Below are positions 25,857 through 35,225 of a stretch of DNA of 64,000 nucleotides, one piece after another; within the stretch, counting starts at the first letter, position 1; every line of letters starts with the position of its first letter. Where the stretch lies: positions 62,001 to 126,000 of the forward strand of contig NZ_CP096971.1 of NCBI RefSeq assembly GCF_024758705.1. Reading direction: 5' to 3'. The notes under the pieces are model-generated. The model was given only the letters and a program-made list of their open reading frames with translations, was not told where the DNA came from and ran no database searches. The translations under genes were made by a program, and so were the position numbers. The DNA comes from Sphingomonas sp. SUN019. GTDB lineage: Bacteria > Pseudomonadota > Alphaproteobacteria > Sphingomonadales > Sphingomonadaceae.

Positions 25857-26974
25857 CGGCGACCAACCCCATTCGCAATCACGTGCGCGATTCGCTCGCT
25901 TGCGTGACCGTCGCCGAACGGATTGTGGGCGCGCGCCATCGAAGCGTAGGCGTCATTGTCGTCGAGAAGGGTTGATACTTCGGAAACGATACGATCTTCG
26001 TGCGCGCCGATCAGCTTTGCGGTGCCCGCTTCGACGCCTTCGGGGCGTTCGGTCGTGTCGCGCATGACAAGCACTGGCTTGCCGAGCGCGGGTGCTTCTT
26101 CCTGGACGCCGCCCGAATCGGTCAGCGCGAGGTGGCAGAGGCCGAGCGCGCGGATGAAATGCGGGTAATCGAGCGGTTCGATCCGCGCGACGTTCGGGCG
26201 GTCGCCGAGGATCGCATCCATGACGGACCCGACGTTCGGATTGGGGTGCATCGGGAACAGCAATGCGGTGTCGTCGCGATCGGCGATGCGGCGGATCGCG
26301 CGGGCGATATTCTCCATCCCGCCGCCGAAATTCTCGCGCCGGTGGGTGGTGACCAGCACGATGCGCTTTCCGGCAAAGCGCGCGGCGATGTCGTCGAGAC
26401 CCGCGGCGAGCGACGGATCGTTCGAGATACGGTCACCGGTCCAGTGCAGCGCGTCGATTACGGTGTTGCCGGTAATGTGGACGCCTTCGATCACGTTTTC
26501 CCGGGCAAGCGCCGCGGCGGCGGTATCGGTCGGGGCGAAGTGCAGATCGGCGATCGGGGCGACGATGCGGCGATTCACCTCCTCAGGCCACGGATGATAG
26601 ATGTCGCCCGAGCGCAGGCCTGCCTCGACGTGCGCGACTGGCACCTTGCGATAATAAGCCGCGAGCGCACCGGTCATCGCGGTCGCGGTGTCACCCTGCA
26701 CGATCACGCGATCGGGGCATTCGGCGTCCATCACCTCGCCAAGTCCGGTGAGCAGCCGTGCGGTCAGCCGGTCGAGCGTCTGGCCCGGCTCCATCAGATC
26801 GAGGTCGATGTCGGGGGCGAGGCCTGCGATCCGCAGCACCTGATCGAGCAGCCCGCGATGCTGTGCGGTGACGCAGGTGCGCACCGTAAGGCCCGTCGTA
26901 GCGATCAACGCACGAACGACGGGGAACAGTTTGATAGCTTCGGGACGGGTGCCGAAGACGACAAGGATTTTCAT
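25853..26974 (-). CDS. wecB: UDP-N-acetylglucosamine 2-epimerase (non-hydrolysing)
   Basis: Converts UDP-GlcNAc to UDP-ManNAc. 373 aa. Visible: VVFGTRPEAIKLFPVV, VAHVEAGLRSGDIYHPWPEE, TTHRRENFGGG and the nucleotide-binding TDSGGVQEEAPALGKPVLVM with ERPEGVEAGTAKLIG. It is first in a wecB-wecC pair (ATGA overlap). With galU divergent upstream, it supplies precursors for surface glycan. Confidence 0.95.
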   Translation of the reverse strand: MKILVVFGTRPEAIKLFPVVRALIATTGLTVRTCVTAQHRGLLDQVLRIAGLAPDIDLDLMEPGQTLDRLTARLLTGLGEVMDAECPDRVIVQGDTATAMTGALAAYYRKVPVAHVEAGLRSGDIYHPWPEEVNRRIVAPIADLHFAPTDTAAAALARENVIEGVHITGNTVIDALHWTGDRISNDPSLAAGLDDIAARFAGKRIVLVTTHRRENFGGGMENIARAIRRIADRDDTALLFPMHPNPNVGSVMDAILGDRPNVARIEPLDYPHFIRALGLCHLALTDSGGVQEEAPALGKPVLVMRDTTERPEGVEAGTAKLIGAHEDRIVSEVSTLLDDNDAYASMARAHNPFGDGHASERIAHVIANGVGRR

Positions 26975-27096
26975 GGCGTGCGGGATAGACGAAGCGTGCT
27001 TAAATCCGTGCTAACCGCATGGCAGAGGCCTAGAAGAAAATTGCTGCACCGCCGCATGACGGGTAATCGGACGCGGTCATCACAGGGAGATCATCC

Positions 27097-27966
27097 ATGT
27101 CGTTCAAGCCGCTTCGCAAGGCTGTTTTCCCGGTCGCCGGTCTCGGCACGCGTTTCCTGCCTGCGACGAAGGCGATGCCGAAGGAAATGCTGACCGTCGT
27201 CGACAAGCCGCTGATTCAATATGCGGTGGAAGAGGCGCTGGAGGCGGGGATCGAGCAGATCATCTTCGTCACGGGTCGCGGCAAAGGCGCACTGGAGGAC
27301 CATTTCGACGTGTCCTTTGAGCTGGAAGCGACAATGCGCGCGCGCGGCAAGAGCATGGCCGCGATCGACGGCATCCGGCAGAAGCCGGGGTCGCCGGTCT
27401 ACGTCCGTCAGCAGGAGCCGCTGGGACTGGGTCACGCGGTATGGTGCGCGCGCGATATCGTCGGGGATGAACCGTTCGCGATCATCCTGCCCGACGAACT
27501 GATGGTCGGCGCGCCCGGTTTCATGGCGCAGATGGTCAAGGAATATCAGCGGCTGGGCGGCAACTTCATCGGTGCGCTGGAAGTGCCAGCGGAGGAAACC
27601 GACAAATACGGCATCATCACCCCCGGCGCGATCGACGGTCGCGTGACCGAGGTGAAGGCGGTGGTGGAAAAGCCCGCCAAGGGCACTGCGGCGTCTAACC
27701 TGATGACGCCGGGACGCTATATCCTGCAGCCCGAGGTGATGCGTATCCTCGACAATCCGGTGACCGGGGCGGGGGGAGAAATCCAGCTGACCGATGCGAT
27801 GGCGCAGTTGATCGGCAAGCAGCCGTTTCACGGCTACACATTCGATGGCCAGCGCTTCGATTGCGGTGACAAGGCGGGGTATGTGCAAGCCAATCTGGCG
27901 CTGGCGCTGGCTCGCGACGATATCGGTCCGGCGGTGCGCGAGTTCGCACGCGGATTGCTGAACTAA
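27097..27966 (+). CDS. galU: UTP-glucose-1-phosphate uridylyltransferase
   Basis: Makes UDP-glucose from UTP and glucose-1-phosphate. 289 aa. Visible: FPVAGLGTRFLPATKAMPKE at the N-terminus, IIFVTGRGKGALEDHFD, VRQQEPLGLGHAVWCA, LPDELM, and FDCGDKAGYVQANL. An AGGGAG ribosome site precedes the ATG. UDP-glucose would feed the priming transferase of the polysaccharide locus. The 3' end overlaps moeB on the other strand by four bases. Confidence 0.96.
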   Translation: MSFKPLRKAVFPVAGLGTRFLPATKAMPKEMLTVVDKPLIQYAVEEALEAGIEQIIFVTGRGKGALEDHFDVSFELEATMRARGKSMAAIDGIRQKPGSPVYVRQQEPLGLGHAVWCARDIVGDEPFAIILPDELMVGAPGFMAQMVKEYQRLGGNFIGALEVPAEETDKYGIITPGAIDGRVTEVKAVVEKPAKGTAASNLMTPGRYILQPEVMRILDNPVTGAGGEIQLTDAMAQLIGKQPFHGYTFDGQRFDCGDKAGYVQANLALALARDDIGPAVREFARGLLN

Positions 27967-28718
27967 CAGGCTGGGCAGGCGGGGTCTTTAGGCACGCGCA
28001 TGGAGCGGAACCGCCAGCTTAGGAGGTCGATCAGCAGCAGTTTTTTGGTGGGGTCTTCGCCGAATGGGACGATGCTGCGGATGCCCTCCAACGCGGCCAT
28101 GCTGCCGAGGATGCCGGTGACGGGGCCGAGTACGCCGTCTTCGGCGCAGGTGCCGCCGTCACGATCGGGCGAATCGCCGACCAGGCAGCGGTAGCAGGGC
28201 TTGTCCGGCTCCCATCCGCGATAGACTGCGAGTTGGCCTTCAAACTGGCCGACCGCGGCGGAGACGAGCGGGATGCGCGCGGCCAAGGCGGTGTCGGCGA
28301 CCGTAAGGCGGGTCGCGAAATTGTCGCAGCCGTCGATAACCACATTCGCGCCGGCAATCAGTGCCGCGGCGTTGGTCGCGTCGATCCGTGCCGCGTGGGC
28401 GAGCGTTTCGACATGCGGGTTGAGCCGCGCGATCGCGGCGGCGGCGGCGATCACCTTTGAGCTGCCGATGTCCGATTCGGTAAAGATCGTCTGGCGTTGC
28501 AGGTTGGAGGCGTCGACGTGATCGTCGTCGATCAGGATCAGGCGTCCGACGCCTGCTGCGGCGAGATACTGGAGCACGGGCGATCCGATCCCGCCCGCGC
28601 CGATCACTGCGACGGTCGCCTGCTTCAACCGCCGCTGTCCCGCGCCGCCCACCTCGCGAAGCACGATGTGGCGGGCGTAACGCGCAAGCTCGTCGGGCTG
28701 AAGCGTCAGGGCATCCAC
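27963..28718 (-). CDS. moeB: MoeB/ThiF/HesA-family adenylyltransferase
   Basis: E1-like enzyme, 251 aa, that adenylates the C-terminal glycine of a sulfur-carrier protein (MoaD or ThiS). Visible: the ATP loop VIGAGGIGSPVLQYLAAAG, the DDDHVDASNLQRQ segment, DGCDNFATR, and zinc cysteines in CYRC and the extreme C-terminal CPAC. GTCAEDGVLGPV matches the crossover loop. Last gene of the ubiE-to-moeB run; it overlaps the gene before it by 13 nt. ThiF rather than MoeB is possible. Confidence 0.88.
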   Translation of the reverse strand: MDALTLQPDELARYARHIVLREVGGAGQRRLKQATVAVIGAGGIGSPVLQYLAAAGVGRLILIDDDHVDASNLQRQTIFTESDIGSSKVIAAAAAIARLNPHVETLAHAARIDATNAAALIAGANVVIDGCDNFATRLTVADTALAARIPLVSAAVGQFEGQLAVYRGWEPDKPCYRCLVGDSPDRDGGTCAEDGVLGPVTGILGSMAALEGIRSIVPFGEDPTKKLLLIDLLSWRFRSMRVPKDPACPAC

Positions 28719-29092
28719 GAGAAGGTCACGGTGGTGCGGTACCAGCTGTCATGCGGGGGAGCGGCGACGTTGCTTCGCGCGAGCCGCGACACGATTCCAG
28801 AGGCATATTGTTCGACCGTCGGGCAGTTTATCGCGCGGGGCACGATCCGCCGCACGCGCCCGTCGCTGCCGACCAGCACCGCGAGGTCGACGCGAATGCT
28901 CGTGTCGTTGGACACGCAACGTCCTGCGCGAACCTCTTCGCGGACGAAATCCGACAGATCCGCGGCTGGAGGAGTCAGGCGGACGAAGGCGAGCTCGGCC
29001 AGGGTCGACCAGTCTGCGGGCGGCATGACGACGAACGGGATCGTCGCGGGCGGCACCTGGAGCGCCAGCAGTGTTGCCACGATCAAGCTCAC
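28706..29092 (-). CDS. small exported protein with TonB C-terminal-like region
   Basis: 128 aa from GTG 29092, which overlaps the dut stop (GTGA). The N-terminus is hydrophobic and signal-like ([18 protein letters not shown]). The C-terminal half, [20 protein letters not shown] to [13 protein letters not shown], resembles the strand-helix-strand pattern of TonB C-terminal domains. No TonB Pro-rich linker is present, so it is unlikely to be an energy transducer. The start is supported by the overlap and by the signal sequence. Specific function unknown. Confidence 0.65.
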   Translation of the reverse strand: MSLIVATLLALQVPPATIPFVVMPPADWSTLAELAFVRLTPPAADLSDFVREEVRAGRCVSNDTSIRVDLAVLVGSDGRVRRIVPRAINCPTVEQYASGIVSRLARSNVAAPPHDSWYRTTVTFSWMP

Positions 29093-29547
29093 TGGCCGGT
29101 CGACCCGAAACCACCGACGCCGCGGGCGGTGTCGTCCAGCGTCGCGACCTCGGCCAGTGCGGCACGCAGGACGGGAGCGGGGACGAGTTGCGCGATGCGT
29201 TCGCCGCGGACCACCTCGAACGGGGCTGCGCCGAGGTTGGCGAGGATGACCTTCACCTCGCCGCGATAATCGCTGTCGATCGTACCGGGTGTGTTGAGGC
29301 AGGTGATGCCGTGCTTCAGCGCGAGACCGGAGCGCGGGCGGACCTGAACCTCGAAACCCTCTGGAATGGCGATCGCGAAGCCGGTGGCGACGGCGTGACG
29401 GTCGCCGGGGGCGAGCGTCAGGTCTTCGGCGGCGACCACGTCCATGCCCGCGGCACCGTGCGTGGCGTAGGCGGGCAGCGGCAGGCCCGCGCCGTGCGGC
29501 AGGCGTTTCACGCTGATTGATATCGGGATTGAAATCGGGGAAGTCAT
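29089..29547 (-). CDS. dut: dUTP diphosphatase
   Basis: Hydrolyses dUTP to dUMP, preventing uracil incorporation. 152 aa, normal trimeric dUTPase length. The five motifs are visible: [51 protein letters not shown] and the C-terminal [11 protein letters not shown] arm. ATG 29547 is chosen as it places motif 1 correctly; the frame is open upstream. Follows coaBC by 43 nt, an arrangement widespread in bacteria. Confidence 0.96.
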   Translation of the reverse strand: MTSPISIPISISVKRLPHGAGLPLPAYATHGAAGMDVVAAEDLTLAPGDRHAVATGFAIAIPEGFEVQVRPRSGLALKHGITCLNTPGTIDSDYRGEVKVILANLGAAPFEVVRGERIAQLVPAPVLRAALAEVATLDDTARGVGGFGSTGQ

Positions 29548-29590
29548 CGGGCGCCGCCATAGCGTTCGCGGCCGGTTCTTGTCGAGCAGG

Positions 29591-30811
29591 TCAGGCGTCC
29601 AGCGCGTCGGCGATGCGGGCTGCCAGTGCGGTGGCGACCATCGTCTTGTCCATCCGCGACCAGCTTTCGACACCGGTGTCGGTGACCAGATGGACGGTGT
29701 TGGCGTCGCCGCCCATCACGCTTTGTCCGGGGGGGCCAGACACGTCGTTGGCGACGATCCAGTCGACGTTCTTGCGCGTGCGTTTGGAAGTGGCGTGGGG
29801 AATCACGTCTTCGGTCTCGGCTGCGAATCCGATCAGCAGGCGGGGGCGGTGGGGACTGGTCGCGAGCGTGACGAGGATGTCGGGGTTTTCGGTCAGGTGC
29901 AGGGTGGGGGTACCGCCCGCAGCCTTTTTGATCTTCTGATCGAGCGGGGCTTCGGCGCGCCAGTCGGCGACGGCGGCGACCATGACCGCCGCGTCGGCGG
30001 GGAGCGACTTTTCCACCATTTCCGCCATTTCTCGCGCGGTCTGGACGTCGATCCGGTCGACGCCTGCGGGGGTGGCGAGGGTCACCGGACCGGCGACCAG
30101 CGTGACCCGAGCCCCGAAAGCGGCAAGCGCCCCTGCGATGGCGAAGCCCTGTTTGCCGGACGAGCGATTGGCGAGATAGCGGACGGGGTCGATCGGTTCG
30201 TGGGTCGGGCCGGCAGTGACGAGAATGTGACGACCGCTTAGGCGCCCGATGGATTGGGCCGATGCTGGCGACGGTGCCGCGAAATGCGCCTCGATCGCGG
30301 CCAGGATGGCGGTCGGCTCGGGCAAGCGGCCGGGGCCGTATTCACCGCACGCCATCGCGCCCTCGTCCGGATCGTGGACCGTCACACCGTCGGCGCGGAG
30401 CTGGGCGATGTTCCTGGATGTTGCCGGATGGCGCCACATACGTACGTTCATGGCCGGGAAAGTGTGCACTGGCGTATCGGTTGCTAACAGCAATGTCGTC
30501 GCGAGATCGTCGGCGATTCCCGCCGCCATCTTGGCCAGCAGATCGGCGGTGGCGGGGGCGACGACGATCAGATCGGCCTGGCGGCTGAGCTGGATATGGC
30601 CCATCTCGGCCTCGTCCTTCAGATCCCACAGCGTCGTATAGACCTTGTCCTCGCTCAAGGCGGCGAGCGTCATCGGGGTGACGAAGTGGTGCGCGGCTTC
30701 GGTCATCACGCAGCGCACCGAATGGCCGGCCTTCTTCAGCAGACGCACCAGTTCGCTGGCTTTGTACGCCGCGATCCCGCCGCCGACGATCAGAAGGACG
30801 CGTTTGGTCAT
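29591..30811 (-). CDS. coaBC: bifunctional phosphopantothenoylcysteine decarboxylase / phosphopantothenate-cysteine ligase
   Basis: Two consecutive steps of coenzyme A synthesis. 406 aa. CoaC flavoprotein domain, residues 1-190: [40 protein letters not shown] and [14 protein letters not shown] (substrate clamp). CoaB domain, about 210-406: [19 protein letters not shown] and [12 protein letters not shown], then [12 protein letters not shown] 30811 overlaps the stop of the membrane-protein gene by four bases. dut follows. Confidence 0.96.
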   Translation of the reverse strand: MTKRVLLIVGGGIAAYKASELVRLLKKAGHSVRCVMTEAAHHFVTPMTLAALSEDKVYTTLWDLKDEAEMGHIQLSRQADLIVVAPATADLLAKMAAGIADDLATTLLLATDTPVHTFPAMNVRMWRHPATSRNIAQLRADGVTVHDPDEGAMACGEYGPGRLPEPTAILAAIEAHFAAPSPASAQSIGRLSGRHILVTAGPTHEPIDPVRYLANRSSGKQGFAIAGALAAFGARVTLVAGPVTLATPAGVDRIDVQTAREMAEMVEKSLPADAAVMVAAVADWRAEAPLDQKIKKAAGGTPTLHLTENPDILVTLATSPHRPRLLIGFAAETEDVIPHATSKRTRKNVDWIVANDVSGPPGQSVMGGDANTVHLVTDTGVESWSRMDKTMVATALAARIADALDA

Positions 30812-31926
30812 CGGGCGGTTCTTGTCACGGTGATGCGCCGCCTGTCGAGCGCCGCGCGGATCAGGTCGCGGACGCCGTCGACCGCAAATACGAGGCCGAG
30901 CGGGACGAGCGGCGCGACCAGCAACGCCCAGTAGAAGGTGTCGGTGCGGCCGAAAAGCGCGATCAGCGCGACATAGGCGCACAGGGTCGCGAACGCGCGG
31001 ACCGCCAGCGGATCGCGCCATGCCGACCAGCCGACGATCGCGAGTCCCGCCAGCAGCGCTGCAAGCGCCGGGGGCGCGAGCGCGAGCGCGGTGGTCAGCG
31101 TCAGCGCCTTGATCGCGAAGCCGACGCCGAGCATTCCGGCCCAGCCGGGCGATGCCTGATCGAGCGGCCGGACGACGTCGGCCACCGCCTGCGCGTGAAG
31201 CAGCACCGCGACGGCGAACACCGCGGTCGCCGCGACCCAGCCGAACGCTTCGCGCCGCTCGCCTTCCACGAATGCCAGCACCGCCATGATGCCGACATAC
31301 AGCGCGGCGGTTTCACGGATCAGCATCGCGGCGAGGCCGAGCGCGACCGCGGTCTGCCATCGACCGGGCCGTCGCGCGGCCAGCGAGAGGGCGATCAGCA
31401 GGCCCGCCCAAATTTCGTGAAATGCGACCAGTTCGACCTGGACCGCGCTGGCCATGCCCGCGGCGGCGAGCCCGACCGCGATCAGGTGGATCGTGGCGCG
31501 CTGGAAAACGCCGCCGAGCCGGACGTACCAGGCGAACAATGTGCCGACCGCCAGCGCGTACAGCAGCAACGCCGCCGCGACCGGCGACATTCCGGCCTGC
31601 ACCGTAGCCAATGTCGGGAGGCGGAAGGTGACGAACGGGCGCATCGGATAACCGCCCGTACGAAGTGCGTCGGCTGCGACGAGATAGTAATTGCCACCGT
31701 GGCGCACGCCCTCGACGATCGTTTCGTACAGGATTTCATCCGCACGATCCTCGCCCCGTGCGGCGGGGTCGCCGCTGACGGGCGGCGGACCGGGGGTGGC
31801 GAGCGAGGTCAGCGAGGCGAGCAGCAGAACCGCGAGCGCGGCGAGCAGCCAGCGCGCGCGCAGCGATGGCAACCCGGCATAGCGGGAGGGCCGCGCGAGC
31901 CACAATGGCGCGCTCGGGCTCACCAC
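30808..31926 (-). CDS. polytopic membrane protein, GT-C-like
   Basis: 372 aa with about 9-10 hydrophobic helices. After TM1 (WLLAALAVLLLASLTSLA) comes a hydrophilic loop with acidic residues, ARGEDRADEILYETIVEG, and GGNYYLVAADALRTGGYP. A loop of this kind after TM1 is typical of GT-C polyprenyl-linked glycosyltransferases, but no family signature is clear. It is tightly packed between ubiB (7 nt overlap) and coaBC (4 nt overlap). I cannot name the function; a lipid-linked sugar transferase is the leading guess. Confidence 0.6.
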   Translation of the reverse strand: MVSPSAPLWLARPSRYAGLPSLRARWLLAALAVLLLASLTSLATPGPPPVSGDPAARGEDRADEILYETIVEGVRHGGNYYLVAADALRTGGYPMRPFVTFRLPTLATVQAGMSPVAAALLLYALAVGTLFAWYVRLGGVFQRATIHLIAVGLAAAGMASAVQVELVAFHEIWAGLLIALSLAARRPGRWQTAVALGLAAMLIRETAALYVGIMAVLAFVEGERREAFGWVAATAVFAVAVLLHAQAVADVVRPLDQASPGWAGMLGVGFAIKALTLTTALALAPPALAALLAGLAIVGWSAWRDPLAVRAFATLCAYVALIALFGRTDTFYWALLVAPLVPLGLVFAVDGVRDLIRAALDRRRITVTRTAR

Positions 31927-33473
31927 CAGACGATCGCCAGCGTGGCCGCGCTCGCCACGGCCGCGCCCACCAAACCGGCCGCGGCATAGCGCCAGCCGCC
32001 GCCGATGCGGACGACCTGGATATCGCGCAGCGGCGGGGCGGGGGGCGCGCCGCCGGGGGCGGGGAAGCGCGCTTCGATCCGGCGGACGAGATCGGGCAGG
32101 CGGGTCAGCAGCTTCATGTCCGCGATCAGCCGGTCGGCGATCGCAGCCTCAGGCCCCAGTTCGGTCCTGATCCAGTCCTCGACCACCGGCTGTGCCGTGT
32201 CCCACAGGTTGATGTCGGGATCGAGGCTGGTCGCGACGCCCTCCACCATCACCATCGTCTTTTGCAGCAACAGCAGGTGCGGCTGGGTCGCCATGTCGAA
32301 ATCGCGCGTGATCGAAAAAAGCGAATCGAGCATCATGCCGATCGACATTTCCTTTACCGGCAGGCCGCGCATCGGTTCGCCCACCGCGCGCAGGGCGGTG
32401 GCGAATTCGGCGACATTGTGGTGCGCGGGAACGTAGCCCGCCTCGAAATGAATCTCGGCGACGCGCCGGTAATTTCCGGTGATCAGGCCGTAGAGGATTT
32501 CCGCCAGCCATACGCGGGCACGCTTGTCGATCCGGCCCATGATGCCGAAGTCGATCGCCGCGATCTTGTTGCCCTGAACCGCGAACAGATTTCCTTGATG
32601 AAGGTCGGCGTGGAAAAACCCTTCGGCGATCGCCTGTCGCAGGAAGGCGTGGACGAGCGTCTGGCCGAGCGCGGGGAGGTCGTAGCCCGCGGCGATCAGC
32701 GCGGCGCGATCGGACAGCTTGATCCCGTCGACCCATTCCAGCGTCAGCACCTTGCCGGTGGTGCGTTGCCAGTCGATTGCGGGAACGATGAAGCCGGGTT
32801 CGGCGGTCATCCCCTCGGCCAGTTCGGACGCTGATGCGGCTTCTCGCCGCAGGTCGAGTTCGCGCGCGGTCCAGCGTTTGAACGTCTCGATCACCAGCCG
32901 CGGCTGGAGCCGCGCGATTTCGCCGCCGCCCCCTTGAAGACTCAGCGCCTCGATCTGCGCCGCGGCCCATTCGTAGGTTTCGATCGCGCGCGCGAATTCC
33001 TCCTCGACATGCGGGCGCAGCACCTTGATCGCAACGTGACGGCCTTCTGTGGTGACCGCGCGGTGGACCTGCGCGATCGAGGCGGCGCCGACCGGGATTT
33101 CGTCGATCGAGGCGAACAATTCCTCGGGAGGACGGCCGAAGCTGATCGTCATCTGTTCGTGGATCGCGGCGAAGGGGATCGGCGGCACCGCGTCCTGCAA
33201 TCGCATCAGGTCATGCGCCGCGGCCTCTCCGACGATGTCGGGACGGGTGGCGAGCGTCTGGCCGAATTTGATCGCGGCGGGGCCGATCGCCTGGAACGCG
33301 TCGGCGTAGCGCGGGATTGCAGGCGCGCGCGCGCCGAGTTGCGCGAGGCGCAGGATGCGACGGAGGTTTGGCGGGGTGTTCGGGTCGCGTTCCAGCCCGC
33401 GCAGCGCGCCGTGGCGGGCGAGCGTGCGGCCCCATTTCAACAGCCGCCACGTGTGGACGATGGGGTGGGTCAC
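31920..33473 (-). CDS. ubiB: ubiquinone biosynthesis regulatory protein UbiB (ABC1/ADCK kinase-like)
   Basis: 517 aa membrane-associated atypical kinase-like protein required for ubiquinone synthesis. Visible: KFGQTLATRPDIVGE (KxGQ motif), IPVGAASIAQVHRAV (A-rich loop), VAIKVLRP, the catalytic FFHADLHQGNLFAV and IAAIDFGIMGRI. The C-terminus has one or two hydrophobic helices (YAAAGLVGAAVASAATLAI). It follows ubiE on the same strand; a repeat A copy lies in the 148 bp between them. Confidence 0.95.
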   Translation of the reverse strand: MTHPIVHTWRLLKWGRTLARHGALRGLERDPNTPPNLRRILRLAQLGARAPAIPRYADAFQAIGPAAIKFGQTLATRPDIVGEAAAHDLMRLQDAVPPIPFAAIHEQMTISFGRPPEELFASIDEIPVGAASIAQVHRAVTTEGRHVAIKVLRPHVEEEFARAIETYEWAAAQIEALSLQGGGGEIARLQPRLVIETFKRWTARELDLRREAASASELAEGMTAEPGFIVPAIDWQRTTGKVLTLEWVDGIKLSDRAALIAAGYDLPALGQTLVHAFLRQAIAEGFFHADLHQGNLFAVQGNKIAAIDFGIMGRIDKRARVWLAEILYGLITGNYRRVAEIHFEAGYVPAHHNVAEFATALRAVGEPMRGLPVKEMSIGMMLDSLFSITRDFDMATQPHLLLLQKTMVMVEGVATSLDPDINLWDTAQPVVEDWIRTELGPEAAIADRLIADMKLLTRLPDLVRRIEARFPAPGGAPPAPPLRDIQVVRIGGGWRYAAAGLVGAAVASAATLAIVWW

Positions 33474-33477
33474 CGGG

Positions 33478-33608
33478 AATTCCTCCCCGGTACGGGGAGG
33501 GGGACCGTCGGCGAAGTCGATGGTGGAGGGGCAGCCGCAAGCGACAGCCTTGCTGGGCTGCCCCTCCGTCGCGCCTTCGGCGCGCCACCTCCCCGTGCCG
33601 GGGAGGAC
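33478..33608. repeat. structured repeat family A, copy 3 (variant)
   Basis: Terminal inverted repeats of 20 bp with one mismatch (33481-33500 and 33588-33607), each arm being CCTCCCC...GGGGAGG. The inner hairpin before the right arm is CGCGCC-TTC-GGCGCG, where copies 1 and 2 have CAGGCC/GGCCTG. Unlike the other copies it lies inside an apparent operon, between ubiE and ubiB. Confidence 0.8.
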
Positions 33609-33621
33609 TTTGTGGAGGGCA

Positions 33622-34353
33622 TCAAATCTTCCAGCCGCTGTGGATCGCGACGAGGCCGCCGAGCATCGGTTCGACCTTCGTCTGCACGAAGCCGGCGTCG
33701 CCGATCATCGCCTGAAACGTCGGCATATCGGGGAAGCGGCGGATCGATTCGATCAGATAGCGGTAGCTGTCGGCGTCGTGCGCGAGGAGCTGACCGAGTT
33801 TCGGCACGATCTTGTGCGAATAAGCGTCGTAGACTTCGCCGAAGCCGGGCCACAGCGTCGTCGAGAATTCGAGGCAGAAGAAGCGTCCGCCGCGGCGGAG
33901 AACGCGGTGGGCTTCACGCAAGGCCGCAGCAATGTCCGTCACGTTCCTGATCCCGAACGCGATCGTGTAGGCGTCGAAGAAGCGGTCGGGGAATGTCAGC
34001 GTCTCGGCATTAGCTTCGGTCCAGACCAGGCCGTCGATCCCGCGGTCCTGAGCGCGGCCCATGCCGACTTCGAGCATGGCCGGGTTGATGTCGGCGACGG
34101 TCACCGCGGCGCCTGATTTGGCGAGGCGGAATGCGATGTCGCCGGTGCCGCCCGCCATGTCGAGAATCTGTTCTGCGGCGCGCGGTTTGACGCGCGCGAC
34201 GAAGCGGTCCTTCCACAGCCGGTGCATACCGACCGACATGGCGTCGTTCATCAGATCGTATTTCGCCGCGACATTGGTGAAGATCCCGCCGACGCGGGCG
34301 GTCTTTTCGGTCGCGGGGATGTCTTCGTAGCCGAAGGAGACGGTGTCGCTCAT
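33622..34353 (-). CDS. ubiE: ubiquinone/menaquinone C-methyltransferase
   Basis: SAM-dependent C-methyltransferase of ubiquinone (and menaquinone) synthesis. 243 aa. Visible: YDLMNDAMSVGMHRLWKDRF, the SAM motif ILDMAGGTGDIAFRLA, VTVADINPAMLEVG, and FGIRNVTDIAAALREAHRVL, which is characteristic. First gene of the minus-strand run leading to moeB and divergent from mutM (47 nt between starts). Confidence 0.96.
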   Translation of the reverse strand: MSDTVSFGYEDIPATEKTARVGGIFTNVAAKYDLMNDAMSVGMHRLWKDRFVARVKPRAAEQILDMAGGTGDIAFRLAKSGAAVTVADINPAMLEVGMGRAQDRGIDGLVWTEANAETLTFPDRFFDAYTIAFGIRNVTDIAAALREAHRVLRRGGRFFCLEFSTTLWPGFGEVYDAYSHKIVPKLGQLLAHDADSYRYLIESIRRFPDMPTFQAMIGDAGFVQTKVEPMLGGLVAIHSGWKI

Positions 34354-34400
34354 GGGAGGTGGCTCTAGCCGCGCGTCGGTCGGGGGGCTAGGGGGCGCAG

Positions 34401-35213
34401 GTGCCCGAGCTCCCCGAAGTCGAGACCACCGTTCGCGGGCTGACGCCGGTGCTGGAGGGCGCGCGGATCGCGTCGCTGGAGTTGCGCCGCGGCGATCTGC
34501 GGCGGCCGTTTCCGGAGGATCTGCGGCAGCGGATGACGGGGGCGACCGTCACCGCGCTGTCGCGGCGCGCCAAATACGGGCTGATCGATACCGATCGCGG
34601 CGACACGATGATCTTTCACCTCGGCATGTCGGGGCGGTGGCGGGTCGATCCGGGCGAATTGCTGACGCACGATCATCTGTTGATCGAGACCGACGCGGGG
34701 CGGCGGCTGGCGCTGAACGATCCTCGGCGGTTCGGGTCAGTCGATCTGTGGCCGACCGTGGGGCTGCCCGCGTGGCCGCCGTTTGCGGGGTTGGGGCCGG
34801 AGCCGCTGGGGCCGGATCTGACGGGGGCGTATCTGCACCGGGTGCTGGCCGGACGGCGCGCGTCGATCAAGCTGATGCTGCTCGACCAAAGGATCGTCGC
34901 GGGACTGGGCAATATCTATGTGTGCGAGGCGCTGTATCTGGCGCGGATCAAGCCCCAGCGGGCCGCGGGGCGGATTTCGCGCGTGCGGCTCGATCGGCTG
35001 GTGGAGGCGATTCGCGCGGTATTGTTGTCGGCGATCGAGGCGGGGGGATCGTCGCTGCGCGACTATGCGCGGCCCGACGGCGAGCTGGGGTATTTCTCGA
35101 AGCAATTCGCGGTTTACGGACGTGAGGGGCTGCCGTGTTCGTGCGGCGGTGTCGTCGCGCGCTACGCCGAGGGCGGGCGGTCGACGTTCTGGTGCCCCGC
35201 GTGCCAGAAGTGA
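34401..35213 (+). CDS. mutM: formamidopyrimidine-DNA glycosylase
   Basis: Base-excision repair glycosylase/AP lyase for 8-oxoguanine. 270 aa. Starts at GTG 34401, giving the essential Pro2-Glu3 (PELPEVETTVRGL). Visible: FHLGMSGRW, the lysine region NDPRRFGSVDLWP, LLDQRIVAGLGNIYVCEALY and the C-terminal zinc finger CSCG...CPACQ. Divergent from ubiE. Start fixed by chemistry, since the catalytic proline must follow the initiator. Confidence 0.97.
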   Translation: MPELPEVETTVRGLTPVLEGARIASLELRRGDLRRPFPEDLRQRMTGATVTALSRRAKYGLIDTDRGDTMIFHLGMSGRWRVDPGELLTHDHLLIETDAGRRLALNDPRRFGSVDLWPTVGLPAWPPFAGLGPEPLGPDLTGAYLHRVLAGRRASIKLMLLDQRIVAGLGNIYVCEALYLARIKPQRAAGRISRVRLDRLVEAIRAVLLSAIEAGGSSLRDYARPDGELGYFSKQFAVYGREGLPCSCGGVVARYAEGGRSTFWCPACQK

Positions 35214-35225
35214 CGGCCAGCGCGG

